Shown here: one piece after another, positions 20,142 to 31,612 of the stretch | Position numbering within the stretch: position 1 is the first letter of the stretch | Layout of the letters: each line of letters starts with the position of its first letter | Assembly (NCBI GenBank): GCA_949752735.1 | Contig: OX457042.1 | Span: 38,202,195-38,266,194 of the forward strand | Direction of reading: 5' to 3' | From: Lumbricus terrestris | Taxonomy: Eukaryota; Annelida; Clitellata; Crassiclitellata; Lumbricidae | DNA: 64,000 bases | Notes under the pieces: generated by a model | The model's input: the letters and a program-made list of their open reading frames with translations, nothing else | What the model was told of the DNA's origin: nothing | Database searches by the model: none | Translations under genes and position numbers: made by a program

Positions 20142-21247
20142 TTTAAGAGTGAATTTCATTTGGCGAAAATTACTCTATATAAGGATTCATGAGAGGTATT
20201 CTTAGTGAAAGTACGCAATGCCGAAAATTCAAATGCCGAAAATTCAGATGCCGAAAATTACGTCGCTTGACCCTGCTGGGGACTTCACGACGCTCCCCAT
20301 ATCCATAGGTGGAGACTTCTTCCTGTCTTTTGGGATGCGAACGAGCACCGAAGAAACGCGAGAGGTTCGAGAGCAGAAGTTGCCGCACGCTCATTCTTTT
20401 AAGAATCAAGACTATCCCCGCTTCAATTTATTATGGCATTTTACGCTGTCGCCTTAACAAAATTGCCAATTACTTCGGTGCTGCTAGACGTTATTTCAGA
20501 CTTAAAGGACTTCACTTATGTTAGGCCTAATAATAGTTAGAGATTTTTTATCAGTGCTTCAAGTTCAGCACAAAGTCTACCGCTGCTCCAGTGCAGTGTC
20601 AAAATAATAGGCCTATTAATAATTAGTAAATCTCGACATTGTCTCAAATTATCAAAGCAGCAACAACAGCAGAACCAGCTGTCACTCGTAGATAGAACGC
20701 AAACAGATTTATTTGTTTCATGTTAAAACCCTCCGATGACATTATTGGGTCTCGAAAATACATTTGAAACGTGAGCAGAGTTCATTGTCATTTCTCTGTG
20801 TCGAATCAACAACTCTCCAAAGCACTTTAAATGATGTGGCGTGTTTATTTTGTTGCGCATTAGGATATACTAATGCCCTATTAGAATGAGTTTCTTTTTC
20901 TCAATAAACTATCAGCCTAATGGCACAGTCCTGGGGTTAAATGGGCAATGAGGGTTAAATGGGCAGTTATAGGATCAAATGGGCAATTATAGTGCATAAT
21001 GCAGATGGGAATATAATTGTATACTTTATTTGGATCAGCTTATAACATCCTCATCGCTCAATCTAGGTTCTAGGCTCACCAGATTGCAGTTAGCAGAAAC
21101 AGTTTATAAACACAAACCATCCAAGTAGGAATCAACTAATGCGTGAAGCCATGTAGGTCTAGTGATGGCGCAGTTTTACCTTAAATTATGTCTAAGAAAA
21201 AAAATGGTTTAGAAATTTTGAAATTTGGAAAGTAACACTGGAGAGAA
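20142..21247. other. unclassified region with minor repeats
   Basis: At 20218-20259 three 15-bp ATGCCGAAAATTCAR units open a 79-codon plus frame of unknown meaning. At about 20935-20985 there are three GGGTTAAATGGGCA-like units. No family recognised. Confidence 0.4.
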
Positions 21248-21386
21248 GTCATTAGTTTAACAAATAATTTTTAACGGCATTTGTACAATGCACCTCTAGG
21301 GGAGAATAATATTGTCCCAGGGGACAATTCTCCCCTAGAGGTGCATTGTACAAATGCCATTAGAAATTATTTGTTAAACTAATGAC
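21248..21386. repeat. 139-bp near-perfect hairpin
   Basis: Arms 21248-21307 and 21327-21386 are almost exact reverse complements (starting GTCATTAGTTTAACAAATAA), and the centre ATTGTCCC-AG-GGGACAAT extends the stem. The whole unit folds to a stem of about 68 bp with a tiny loop. It may be a MITE or the end-to-end fusion of two terminal repeats. Confidence 0.9.
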
Positions 21387-21399
21387 CAATAATGACCAA

Positions 21400-21590
21400 T
21401 ATCTTGACCAAAAGTAAGAATTTCGAAATGAAATTTTACAGGCTTATAGACAATTCATATTTACACATCATGGCCAGATTTCAACAAAATATTTCTAACA
21501 GAACAAAAGTTATATCACTTTTAGTGAAGCCGCCCACCGTTTTTTGACGATTCAAAAATGCGACGCAACAAAAAGTAACAAAAAACCTAT
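21400..21590 (+). repeat. extra copy of mariner-like terminal repeat
   Basis: Nearly the same sequence as the left end of the next element (ATGGCCAGATTTCA, AACAGAACAAAAGTTATATC, CACCGTTTTTTGACGATTC), placed directly before it in the same orientation. Confidence 0.7.
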
Positions 21591-21596
21591 TTAATT

Positions 21597-22690
21597 ATTA
21601 TGGTCAATATCTTGGCCAGAAGTAAGAATATCGAAATGAGATTTTGGAGGCTTAAAGACAATTCATATCTGCATATGATGGCCAGATTTCATCTTACTAT
21701 TTCAAACAGAACAAAAGTTATATCACTTTTAGTGAGACCACCCACCTTTTTTGACGATTCAAAAACATAACGCAACAAAAAGTAACAAAAACATGATTTT
21801 ATTAAGTCTCATCTCAAATAATTGTAATCAAATAGCCTTGATATTGCCAGATGATCATTATTATTACTATTTTAGACAGAAACAGGGTACCAGCGTAGTT
21901 GCACGTCACCATGAAGTCACTTATCAAGATGACAATCAAGTTGGTAGATAAGGAATCTGTCAGATTATTGTTTTTGTTATTAAAGCAATGCGATTCGAAT
22001 TTTAAAAAACGAAAATGGCCAAGGTGTCAACGATAGACAAAATGTTTTATTCAGACACCTCTTGAGCAAGATCCTAGAGATACATTGAGCAACGTTTACT
22101 CTGATAAATAGTGAGAGCGCAAACATTAAGAGTTCAGCTGAGAGTTAAGAGATTTGCCGTGAATGAAAGGAGATCTGGTTTCATTGAGAAAGCTAATGGC
22201 ACCAAATCTCAGGATTTTAACCCGGTGGATTGATAATCAATTGCGGAGAGCTATGCTGAAGAAATATCGTAATCTGCAACCAAAATCAAGAGCGGTAAGA
22301 GAATTAATGGGCGCATTGGAGTTAACATGGGAAGATTTGCCCTTGGAACGCATCAAGAACTTTGCAAAGAGACTCAAAAGAAGTTTTGGCACTGGTGGTG
22401 GGCACATTGAACACAAGTTGTGAAGCACCAACAAGTTCATTTCACAACAGTTATTTGAGATGTGACTTAATAAAATCGTTTTTTGTAACTTTTGTTGCGC
22501 TACGTTATTTTAATCGTCAAAAAACGGTGGGTGCCATGGCCTCACAAAAAGTGAAATAGCCTAACGTTTGTTCTGTTTTAAATATTTTTGAAAATCTGAC
22601 CATCATGTTATGGCAATTCTATATGAATTGTTTATAAACCTGTGAAATTTCGTCTTGAAATTCTTACTTTTGGTCAAGATATTGTCAAAA
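21597..22690 (+). mobile_element. Tc1/mariner-like element with long terminal inverted repeats
   Basis: Left end 21597-21830 and right end about 22440-22690 are inverted copies of about 230 bp. Between them the plus frame 22163-22423 ends ELTWEDLPLERIKNF, then GTGGGHIEHKL, the usual tail of mariner transposases. The catalytic domain is deleted. A solo fragment of the same end is at 29890-30010. Confidence 0.75.
22163..22423 (+). pseudogene. mariner-like transposase C-terminus
   Basis: 86 codons. WEDLPLERIKNFAKRLKR followed by GGGHIEHKL corresponds to the W..IP...I..L..SM..R...GGxxxxx pattern that ends mariner transposases. The DDE triad is absent, so it cannot be active. Confidence 0.65.
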
Positions 22691-22822
22691 CACTAGGGGG
22701 TCTTTTTTGGTCTACCCCGTAGGCCTATAATGTATATTATATATTCTCCTAATGGTATTTTACTATCTATTATTCCTAGGCCTACATATGACATATCATT
22801 TAATATTATAATAATAAACAAT

Positions 22823-22920
22823 GGAACGCGGTGTTGTAGCGGTAAGTTCGGTGCCTTGTAACAAGGAGTTGTAAATGCATTTGTGCAGTTGTAAAAGCAG
22901 TGAATATCATAAAAAAAGAA
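22823..22920 (+). repeat. truncated SINE head joined to hAT-MITE subterminal sequence
   Basis: GCGGTGTTGTAGCGGTAAGT and TCGGTGCCTTGTA match the tRNA-like head of the SINE at 37154. From about 22866 the sequence becomes GTTGTAAATGCATTTGTGCA, which matches the MITE at 53870. A junction of two unrelated repeats. Confidence 0.55.
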
Positions 22921-23095
22921 CACTGTCAGCCGATTTATGGTAATTTACCATATAGAGGACCGGTATTGGAACAAAACGGTTGTGCAGTCAAAATAGGCTA
23001 CATTGTCTTTTTTCGGTAAGTTTAGGAACAAAGACGAAAAGGTCGTCAGATTTTATAAGCGGTGACTTGGATCATTTTGGGGGGGGGGGAATTTC

Positions 23096-23500
23096 TGGTG
23101 AATGACGAAAAAAGGACGTCATAAAATGAACGAAAAAGGACGTCATAAAATGTCGGGCCAAAGGGCGCACTAGATTCATGGGTGGAGACTTGGGCAGAGA
23201 CTTGCGGGGGACGAAAAGGCGGCCGAAGATTTTGGGCGGACGAATGACTGAGACACCAATGAAAATTTTCTATATTTTTGCTGGCAAAAAATTTCTGACG
23301 CTCTTTTTAAAGTCATCCGTTCGAAAGTCGATGAAAAAATCGCTGCCAAAAAGTTGATGACCTTTTTTGTTTTTTTAGTCATGACCCTCGTCGTTTTAAT
23401 TGGGACGCCCTTTGGCCCGACATTTTATGACGTCCTTTTCGTTCATTTTATGACGTCCTTTTCGTTCATTTTATGACGTCCTTTTTTCGTCATTCACCGT
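23096..23500. repeat. inverted repeats of GGACGTCATAAAATGAACG units
   Basis: Left arm 23096-23167: GGTGAATGACG, two GGACGTCATAAAATG units, then TCGGGCCAAAGG. Right arm about 23410-23498 is its inverse with three units. The palindromic GACGTC recurs five times. The right arm lies inside the hAT-like element at 23177-23649 and the left arm outside it. Confidence 0.8.
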
Positions 23501-23649
23501 GTGTTTCGTGAAGTGCGCGCATGATAACACTGATGACCTAACACTTACCGATTACAGATTGGGGGGGACAAATGCATGGGCCATTCCCCCTCCCACAGCA
23601 TCCATTGAGGGGTACCGTCCCCCTCTGACCCCCTAAGTCTCCGCCCATG
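23177..23649. mobile_element. hAT-like MITE with ends CATGGGYGGAGACTT
   Basis: 473 bp. Ends CATGGGTGGAGACTT and AAGTCTCCGCCCATG are inverted. The flanking octamers ACTAGATT (23169-23176 and 23650-23657) are identical, as expected for hAT-type insertion. Right-end relatives occur at 28350-28454 and 29250-29297. Confidence 0.8.
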
Positions 23650-23657
23650 ACTAGATT

Positions 23658-24469
23658 AAAACTCTTGGCTGTGCAGTTCTAGAAATTCCTCAAATAGGCC
23701 CTGGGTTACTGGGTAGGAGTAGTAGAAATTTGCGATATCATTGAAACCGTGAATTTCATAATCCTTGGCACTTGGCTTGAATGCTGTGAATTTCTCGAAA
23801 TGCCACGAATTTCCGCGATTTTCGGGCAAATTTCTACTCGTAAGTTGTCGCGATTTTCGCCATTTTTTACAAAATGCTACTGTGAAGCCATAACTTTTTC
23901 CGCGCAATTCTGCTATTCCTATCCATGGTGGATGTGAGCTAATGTCTCACTCGAATCGGCCAAATCGGAACTGGGAGATTGTGGCGTGATAATGAGCGTT
24001 GAACTTCAAATATAGTACTGTTTGTTTAATATTTTACCGGGCCTACTTGCCCAAAAAACAGACTCACCCGAAATTTGGGGGGTGGGGCGTTTGCCCCTGG
24101 ACCCGCCTCCTACGCCTATATGATTATGACCGATGGACACAAAGTCATTAGAACGCAACAGAGCAGATTGAGCATTGTCAGCCATTAAATCTAGCTGTGA
24201 CATTATTTCATTTCTTGTGTGTATAAAGGTTATAGGCTATCGCCCATGTGACCGATAGTCGTATGACCGATTATTGCCTATGGTCGATCGCCCATAGCAT
24301 GCTCCATCCTCATCTCAATTCTCTGAAGGGTCGTGTTGTTTTCGTTAAATGGCAATTTTAAAAACTCTGCAGCAATAAAAACCAAAAGTAAACGAAAATT
24401 GATAAAACGAAAACTAAAATGTCGGGCCAAAGGAAAACTAAATATTTTGCACGTAATTTGACCGTTAGT
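23658..24469. other. unclassified AT-rich region
   Basis: Contains CTACTCGTAAGTTGTCGCGA-type low-complexity DNA, a poly-G patch at about 24078 and TGTCGGGCCAAAGG at about 24421, a scrap of the GACGTC repeat. Short frames here show no family motif. Confidence 0.35.
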
Positions 24470-24622
24470 CTAACTCCTCGTCTGACTCTCCGTATATTGA
24501 CTCCTGCCTATCGACTTTGTTTTGATTGAGCGCCTGTGAATAAACTGGTTCCCGCGACTTAAATCTTTTTGTGGGCGCTGTAGAAGTTTCGAGTTTACGA
24601 TTACGATTACGAAACTTAGGCC
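24470..24622 (+). repeat. dispersed (ATTACG)n-tail repeat, copy 3
   Basis: GCCTATCGACTTTGTTTTGA, GCGCCTGTGAATAAACTGG, GTGGGCGCTGTAGAAGT and terminal ACGATTACGATTACG. It is the reverse complement of copies at 31068 and 43074, so this one is in plus orientation. Confidence 0.75.
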
Positions 24623-25744
24623 ACCAGCAAAACCTGCACACCAACCCATAAAAGACCTGCAGGCGAGATGGCAGTAGTGAGGCGACCGCTCACTTCATTG
24701 GTCTCCATGCCGTCCATTGCAGATGGTAAAAGAGCTACTTCAATAAAATAAATACTGGGTGTCACAACTGGTGAGCGTCTTATGTCTCGGAGCATGTCGA
24801 CAGAACTTTATGCTCGTGTTCCGCCTCAATCTACGCTCTGCACGTGCTGCATACTCATGGCATACCTGGACCAGCCTTGCATATCATCTCTCGAGCCACC
24901 ACAGTTGCACGTTTGGTGTGCGCCCCTCCAGCCTCGCAGGATCTGCTGAGCGTTGGTGAGGTCGATCGCATTCAAAATTTCTTGGAAGCGTGAGACGAGC
25001 TGGACTCCTCCTCTTCGGTTCCCAGAATGCGAACCGCATGGCTGAAGCCGTCGATGCTGCCCTCTTCACAGCTGTAGTTTGGGACATGATCATGTTCTCC
25101 GTAAGTTCTTCTGTGATATGTCTACTGGTAAATACAACTTGCGCCCCAGTGCTCATCCATTTGAACGATGCATCTTTTGTCGAGTAGTCTACACCCAGAA
25201 TTTAAATGGTCACGTGGATCTAGTTTGTGTGCGTCTGGCAACTTGAACAGCACCGTAAACAGTTTACCTCGTCCGAATCATGCCATAGACCTACACGGCA
25301 ACAGCGCTAATGACACGCTGCGAAATAGATCACTAACACAACAATTTGCCGTTCTTGGATATGTAAAAAGCGCACGCCACAAAAGCGCCCCGACAAAAGC
25401 GCCCCATTTGCGCGACGCGACAAATGTGCCACAAAAGTCCCAACAATTGCGCTATAAAAATTAGCGACAAATGCATTGTCGAAGCTCATAATGTCGGAGC
25501 TCATTATGTCACTGACCCTTCTGTCTGTGATCCCTGCTGTTCTATGACCACACCAAAACTTATTTACAGCCGTCTGGTCGAGCTTAGTGTGCGAAAACAA
25601 GAACATTCCACGAAATCCCGGGCAATTTGGAATCAATTCGGGGTACTGGACTTACAAGGTCGATCCCGGGACCTTGCTTTGGAATCGGAATCGGTTGGCA
25701 GGAAACGAATGCTGTTCAAAATGCTTTAAGTGTCTGTTCATCCG
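24623..25744. other. unclassified region with open frames
   Basis: A minus-strand frame 25156-24884 (90 codons, rich in Arg and Ala) and plus frames 25168-25464 and 25424-25729 carry no motif I recognise. At 25375-25450 GCGCCACAAAAGCGCC-like words repeat. The region directly before 25745 is the 5' truncation point of a LINE. Confidence 0.35.
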
Positions 25745-26760
25745 TAAAATTTGCTAACACAACTTTGTAAAAAGCAAAAAGCAAAGGTGAAAGTGGCAGG
25801 AACTTTGTCGAAAGAATTTAGAGTCAGACGTGGAGTGAGACAGGGATGTGTCTTGTCTCCAAGTTTGTTTAACATCTTGGCAGAGAGAGTGATGAGAGAA
25901 ACATTGGAGGGATATGACGGAGGAGTTCAAATAGGGGGAAGGCGGTTGACACACTTGCAATATGCTGATGATATTGTTCTTCTGACAAACTCGGAGGAAG
26001 AGTTACAATTATTAATTGAGAGATTGGACAAGGTGAGCAAAAAATGCGGAATGCAGATTAACACGGGCAAGACGAAGGTCATGACAACAACGGCAACTCA
26101 ATGTAAAATTAAGATCAACCAGGAAGAACTGGAACAGGTCGACAAATACACGTACTTGGGTTCGACGATTGATGAAGACAGCGACTGCGGCACAGAGATA
26201 AGAACACGATTGGCAAAGGGATATGCAATAGCTACATACCTCAAAAGGATTTGGAAGAGTCATGGCATAACAATTGCAAAGAAGATAAAGCTATGGAGGT
26301 CACTGGTATGGCCAGTGGCCATATACGGCTGTGAGAGTTGGACACTGAGGAAGGAGGATGAGAGAAGAATAGAAGCGTTTGAGATGAAGTGTCTGAGATT
26401 GATAATGAAAATATCATGGACGGAAAAACGGACAAATGAATGGGTGCTGGAGGCGGCAGGAGTAGAGAGAAATCTGCTGAAGACAGTCAAAGAAAGAAAA
26501 GTGATTTATTTTGGACACATTATGAGAAGAGAAGGAACATGCATTGAGAAAGACATAATGCAGGGCACAATGCCAGGAGACCGGAAAAGAGGAAGACCAA
26601 GAACAAACTGGCTGGGTAACATAAAGGAATGGACTGGATTGACATTGGGAGAAAATGATAAGACTGACGGAGGACAGGAAACGTTGGAGGAACATTGTAC
26701 ATGATACGGCCGACCCTCGGATCGAGAATGGCTGAGAACAGAACATCCGGGTTAATTTGT
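25745..26760 (+). mobile_element. 5'-truncated LINE (GHxxR/GRPR type) with open reverse-transcriptase frame
   Basis: Frame 25751-26704 (317 codons, uninterrupted) begins inside the palm: RRGVRQGCVLSPSLFN, then LTHLQYADDIVLL (catalytic YADD at 25961-25972), NTGKTKVMT, YTYLGSTID, VWPVAIYGCESWTLR, then YFGHIMRREG and KRGRPRTNWL. This is the second half of a non-LTR reverse transcriptase (palm motifs, thumb, C-terminal domain). The endonuclease and fingers are missing. It is the least decayed copy of this family in the window. The following 150 bases resemble 54910-55135. Confidence 0.88.
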
Positions 26761-27509
26761 CAGTTGGTCGGCCATCAATAGATTACTCTACTGTAATCGC
26801 CGTTGTTCAATGTAGGCCTACCCACCAGGTCTACGAAGAACCAGAAGGCCCATTGTTTGTCAATGTAGGGTAAGGTTATAAGCTATACCAATAGGCCTAA
26901 TTCCACGCACATTCAACAGATAGGCAGGTCTGAGGTTTCAACGATTGACAAACCATTCTAAACCACCTGCACGACCACAAAATTGACTCAAGCATTTATT
27001 GTCGCTCTGTGTGGTGTTATTTAATTCTTCGAGTACAGGTACATAAAGTTCAGGATATTTACGATGAAATTAAAGTGAGTACGCAACTGGATTAAATGTT
27101 TTCAATGTTCACACGTTTTTTACAGCAACAATAGATCTATGGCTTTGATCATTTTCAAAAGAATTGATCGAATGAGATTATTTAAAAACCGCTATACAAT
27201 TTAACTGATACGGATCGAGTTACTTGTTTGTTCAACTTCAAGATATAAAAAACATAAGACAACATCGGATGTCCTCATAAATATACATAACTCAACCAAT
27301 CAGAGGCGTAGCTAGGATACATTGCGCCCGAGGATCAACTATAGCCTACAACTCTACAATTGGCGCCCACTTCCTGCTGTACTAATTCCACATTTACCAA
27401 ATACATTGAATGTCTATTTAAATTTAAATCGAATTAAGTATTAAAATTAAGGTACTGGCCGTTAGTTTACTTTACTAGGCTATAGCCTACTAACTGTAAG
27501 TTCGGATAA
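26761..27509. other. no recognised feature
   Basis: AT-rich, with several TAGGCCTA words. The part 26740-26970 is similar to 54910-55135 (ATCCGGGTT, GGTCGG, TCTGAGGTTT, CAAACCATT) and may be LINE-associated 3' sequence. Confidence 0.35.
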
Positions 27510-28600
27510 TATATGCACGATTGAAAACTTTGTCTTTAAAAAGGTCTATAGATTAAAATTATCATCGACGTACCAGTAGTCTATAATTGTTATACACATG
27601 TCCGTACATATAGACTTAGTAGGCCTATAGCCCTAAACAATAGACCAACATGATTTGCATAATATCAAAAATCGGTAATTTGTTATTTAAAATAATTACA
27701 GGGCCTATAGTAAATATCTGCATTGACACAAATTTTAGCAGCAGATTGCCAGGGCCGGATTAAGGCATGTTCGACATGTTCGGCCGAACAGGGGCCCCCA
27801 CACTTTAGAGGGCACCACACATGCAATAGGAATTTTTCATCACTGCTAATTATAATATTAAACTGAGTTTAAAATATATTAAAAATTGTCAAATTATTCA
27901 AAAACTAGTGACTTTAGCATTATGCAACTTTTGAACATGTGGGAGCCCTTATTGCAGTTTTCACTGCCAGGCAGATTGATCTTAAAGTCAGTAAAAAATG
28001 CTAGTAACACTATTAAAAGACCTGTTGTCACTTTAAATTTTGATTAGAGCATAACATTTTCAATTATACGGATTTTTCAAAAAAGGGGATAGAATGGTTT
28101 ATCCCCCCGGATAGTCTAGACCGGTTAATTCCATCGGGGGATAGATTAATTCATCCCCCACATATTCTATTTCGTGACACCCGGCAAAAATTTCTGACGA
28201 CCTTTTTTTAGTCATCTGTCCAAAATGTCGAGGAAAAAAACAAATTTTCTCTGTCAAAAAAGTTGATGACCTTTTTTAGTCATCACCACTTTGTGAACGC
28301 TATAACCTCACAGTGTGTTTCGTGAAGTGTGTAGCCTACATGTCCTAACTCTTAACGATTGGGGGGGGGAACAAATGCATGGGCCGTCCTCCCATTATGC
28401 ACATCCATTGAGGAGGACCATCCCCTGTCCACCCCCTCTAAGTCTCCGCCCATGACTGAGACAGCCTCTCAGCCTCTAGCTTGCAGAAAGTTTGCTTGTA
28501 ATTTTGATCTCTGTAGATCTACAAATCACAAATCTTCACTCAAATTGACATCGAGAAAAAGGTTCAAATACGAATCGAATCTCGATTTGAATCAGAGGTA
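27510..28600. repeat. old duplicated segment, copy 2, with MITE insertions
   Basis: Shares ordered blocks with 5254-5700. Insertions seen: a hAT-like left end CAGGGCCGGATTAAGG at about 27750, and a MITE right half ending CTCCGCCCATG at 28454. The 28359-28601 plus frame is a shadow of that MITE. Confidence 0.5.
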
Positions 28601-29889
28601 GGCCAATTAATTTGGTATTGTTGCAGTGTGTAGGCTACTTGCAACAGCCAACAGACACCGGAGCACGGCAGTAGAAAAGTCATCATTATCATCAATGTAG
28701 GTCTGGACTTTTTCTCTATAGTCCTACGCTAAAATCAGTGAACTTGTGAATCGACAGACTTTAAACAAATAAACCAGCACAAGTACGTATAAAAATTGAA
28801 ACAACATTTTTACTGGTCTGTTGTGGTTACATGTTCATTAAATTTATTGAGACCTACGAACTTCAGTGCCATAATGTTGGTTTCTAGCTCATGAGGGCTC
28901 TTGGGTCCTTGATAAATTATCGTGCCAAATCACAGTTTCTGTATAGGCCTGTTGGAAGAATTCTATTACAATAATTTTGTACTCAAACTGAATTAATTCC
29001 TCTGACGAGCAGATCATATATAGCATGAATAGAAAGTGAATCACGCAGAACTCTCGTCATCAGTGACGTCATCTCTTTGTTTTCTTTCCAAAAAGCGTCG
29101 ACGGAGTTCGTGATTGGAAATGTTTAGAATAATAGCGTGCATAGGCGAGTTTGGTTTCCGTTCTTGGAGGCGCTAAAGCCCTCTTGGGGGGGGGGGGGGC
29201 TAAACCCGAGAAAAGATGCCATTTACACGGTAAAATGAATCTGGGCCTTCTTGTGGGGGGCTTAGCTCCCTAGCCCCTGATGAACTCCGCCCATGATAGC
29301 GTGAATGTAGGCTATAGGCTAATCGAATCGAATTCTGGCGCTTGATTTGTTTTTTACTCTAATTTCGAAGCCTTGTATGCTATGTAGGTTATTCGTCCTT
29401 GTACTGAGCTAAACAAATCACTGGGACACGGTGTCTATATCAACTGTTGATTGCTGAGTTGAATACAGCAACCAGCTGCAACCAGGAAGTCACCCTGTGA
29501 CCATGATCCATATTATAGAATTTGTAGTGAGAATCATGCTGGCGGCCATGGATGTCAAGGACCAATCACGGCCCGCCTATATTCATGTAGCTAGCTTAAC
29601 CCTCAGACATTCAACACGTGGACAGATGCTAACCTACTCCTATATACAGGGTATATACATATACGCTACACATATAGACTACCCTCTCTCCCCTTCTCAT
29701 CGGTTATCGGTGCAGCCGTGCAGCGTTTTGTCTATTCATTCCAACCGGATGAAAGTCTAACCATACAGGGAAGTTTACAATTACAACGTTTAGTTTATTT
29801 CTGTTTTGAAACCGGATTCAACTTTAGTCAGCCTGCGTGAAACTGGCAATGAAAAGCGATCCATGATTTTTTTTTATAAAAAAGACTTA
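28601..29889. other. mostly unclassified; MITE scrap
   Basis: At about 29185-29297 a poly-G run and TTAGCTCCCTAGCCCCTGAT with CTCCGCCCATG resemble the right end of hAT-like MITEs. The 87-codon plus frame at 29497-29760 has no recognised motif. Nothing else seen. Confidence 0.35.
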
Positions 29890-30035
29890 TGATTCCTACT
29901 AACCTATTTACACATGATGGCCAGATTTCATCAAAATATTTCGAACAGAACAAAAGTTATATCACTTCTAGTGAGGCCACCCGCCGCTTTTTGACGATTC
30001 AAAACTTTTTTTGCCCACCCTGTAGTACACAGGGG
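29890..30035 (+). repeat. solo mariner-like terminal fragment
   Basis: TTTACACATGATGGCCAGA, AACAGAACAAAAGTTATATC and CTTTTTGACGATTC match the terminal repeat at 21400-21800, followed by TTTTTTTGCCCACCCTGTA, a mariner-type terminus next to TA. Confidence 0.65.
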
Positions 30036-30149
30036 TTGTAACCTGGTCTGACCTTGCACGCCAGGCGCCGGTAGTGGTACTCGAAAATTTCCAGAAATAT
30101 ACATTTTCTTTGCGTTTATGGACTTTGTGTCCATGTTTGCTTTTGTTCA

Positions 30150-30745
30150 CCTTGTCGCCTTGTGCCGTTGGTTCTTTGAACCATATAGCGACCGCCATGG
30201 TCGCTAGGGTTATCCACGTATTACGATCCTCCGTCGCGTCTCTCAGTTCCTCCAAGTTCATCTTCGCTCTCTCGTGTATTTCTTCCATCCACCTCCTTCC
30301 TGGGCGTCCTCTCCTCCCTCCCCCTCACCACAGGCCAGCATCATCTCATTTTCCAAGCCATTTGCTCGCATCACATGTCTGAAGAACGCCATCTTCTGCC
30401 TTGTCGCTCTCTACCCCAATGACATACTCCCTCTTGCTTATCTCTTGTAATATGGATTCATTTGTTCTTTTCTCGATTGATACGGTTCTCAATACCTTCC
30501 TCCATATCCACATTTCGCAAGCATCGATTTTCCTTTCTAAGGCTTTTGTTTTTGTCCATGTTTCACATCCATATACAACACCATTGTCTTTACAATTCTC
30601 GTCATCGGCATCAGCCTCATGTGTTTATCCTTCCATATTTTCTCCAATCCATTCGCTGCAGTCTTTCCCAATGTTATCCTCCGTCGTATCTCTGTCACAC
30701 CCACCATCGTTTTCTATCATGGATCCCAAGAAACAGAAGCTTTCT
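30150..30745 (-). mobile_element. GHxxR/GRPR-type LINE, distal fragment
   Basis: Minus-strand pieces in different frames: CFLGSMIENDG, VVYGCETWTKTK, RKVLR, then GRRGRPGRRWMEEIHERA and NLEELRDATEDRNTW. Same order as in the copy at 25745, with frameshifts. Plus-strand frames in this interval are shadows. Confidence 0.75.
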
Positions 30746-30779
30746 TTTATTAGTAATGATTTTTAATGTTGCAACATAA

Positions 30780-31065
30780 TTATAACAGCATCGTCATTTA
30801 TTTCTTTCACAACATATGATTTGACTCACATACTAAGTTTAGATGCAGAAGATCCGGTGAACTATAATTGCCCGATGATTATAACTTTATTGCTACTCTT
30901 GCATTCCTGGGACTAAAATAATAATCCTTGAGCGTGTGATGCACATGTCTAATCGGTTGATTGTTTATATAACTTAGGTGAAAATGCTAAATGATCATTT
31001 CGCATCAATCTGGATTTCGTAAGAATCACTCTACTGAAGTTCTTTTACTTCATCTGTTATCAACT
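30780..31065. other. no recognised feature
   Basis: AT-rich DNA without repeats or frames I can classify. Confidence 0.4.
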
Positions 31066-31067
31066 TA

Positions 31068-31345
31068 TCCGATATCGTGATCGTAATCTCGAGACTTTTA
31101 CAGCGCCCACAAAAGCGAAGTCGCGGGAACCAGCTTATTCACAGGCGTTTAATCAAAACAAAATCGATAGGCAGCGGGTCAAGTCCGGAGAGTCAGGCAG
31201 GCATACAGATGGACGGCTGAGGTGGGTGATGTTTAGAGTTGAAATGACGAGGGATGTGAGGAGAAAAGGAAGAATAAGGCTTGTGAAAGAGCAATGTTTT
31301 AAGTTTTGAGTGAAATGCCTGTGGGGGAATAGCGAGAGGTGGAGT
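31068..31345 (-). repeat. dispersed (ATTACG)n-tail repeat, copy 4 (long)
   Basis: Contains GCGGGAACCAGCTTATTCAC, AATCGATAGGCAG, AGGTGGGTGATGTTTAGAGT and GTGGAGTTTTGGTGAGTTC, all shared in order with 43074-43350. The long form extends the family to about 280 bases. Confidence 0.75.
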
Positions 31346-31399
31346 TTTGGTGAGTTCGTATGTTATCTATGGTGATATCGTCCAATCATCTAATGTGTC

Positions 31400-31612
31400 T
31401 CTTTACCTGATGTCAGCTCAGCTTTTGAGCGTGTTCACCATCATTCTCCGCATCGTATTTCTCCATCAGTTGACCTTCTTATCGGATCGCATCATCTGTC
31501 AGTTTCGACGGCTGCTGGTCGTTTAGTTCTTTCTCTCTCCCATGATGCATCTGTCCACGCTTTTGTCACCAGCCACTTGGATCACTGTTCCCTTATACTG
31601 GTTGGTCTACCT
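31400..31612 (+). mobile_element. L2-like LINE reverse-transcriptase fragment
   Basis: Plus strand reads VSTAAGRLVLSLSHDASVHA then FVTSHLDHCSLILVGLP, the conserved FVTSRLDYCNSLLxGLP motif of L2-like elements. It abuts a minus-strand LINE of the same group at the (ATTC)n tract, giving a tail-facing arrangement. Confidence 0.65.

Noticed and set aside
24884..25156. 90-codon minus frame as a host gene
   Set aside because: No motif, no supported splice sites, no conservation elsewhere in the window; kept only as an unclassified frame.
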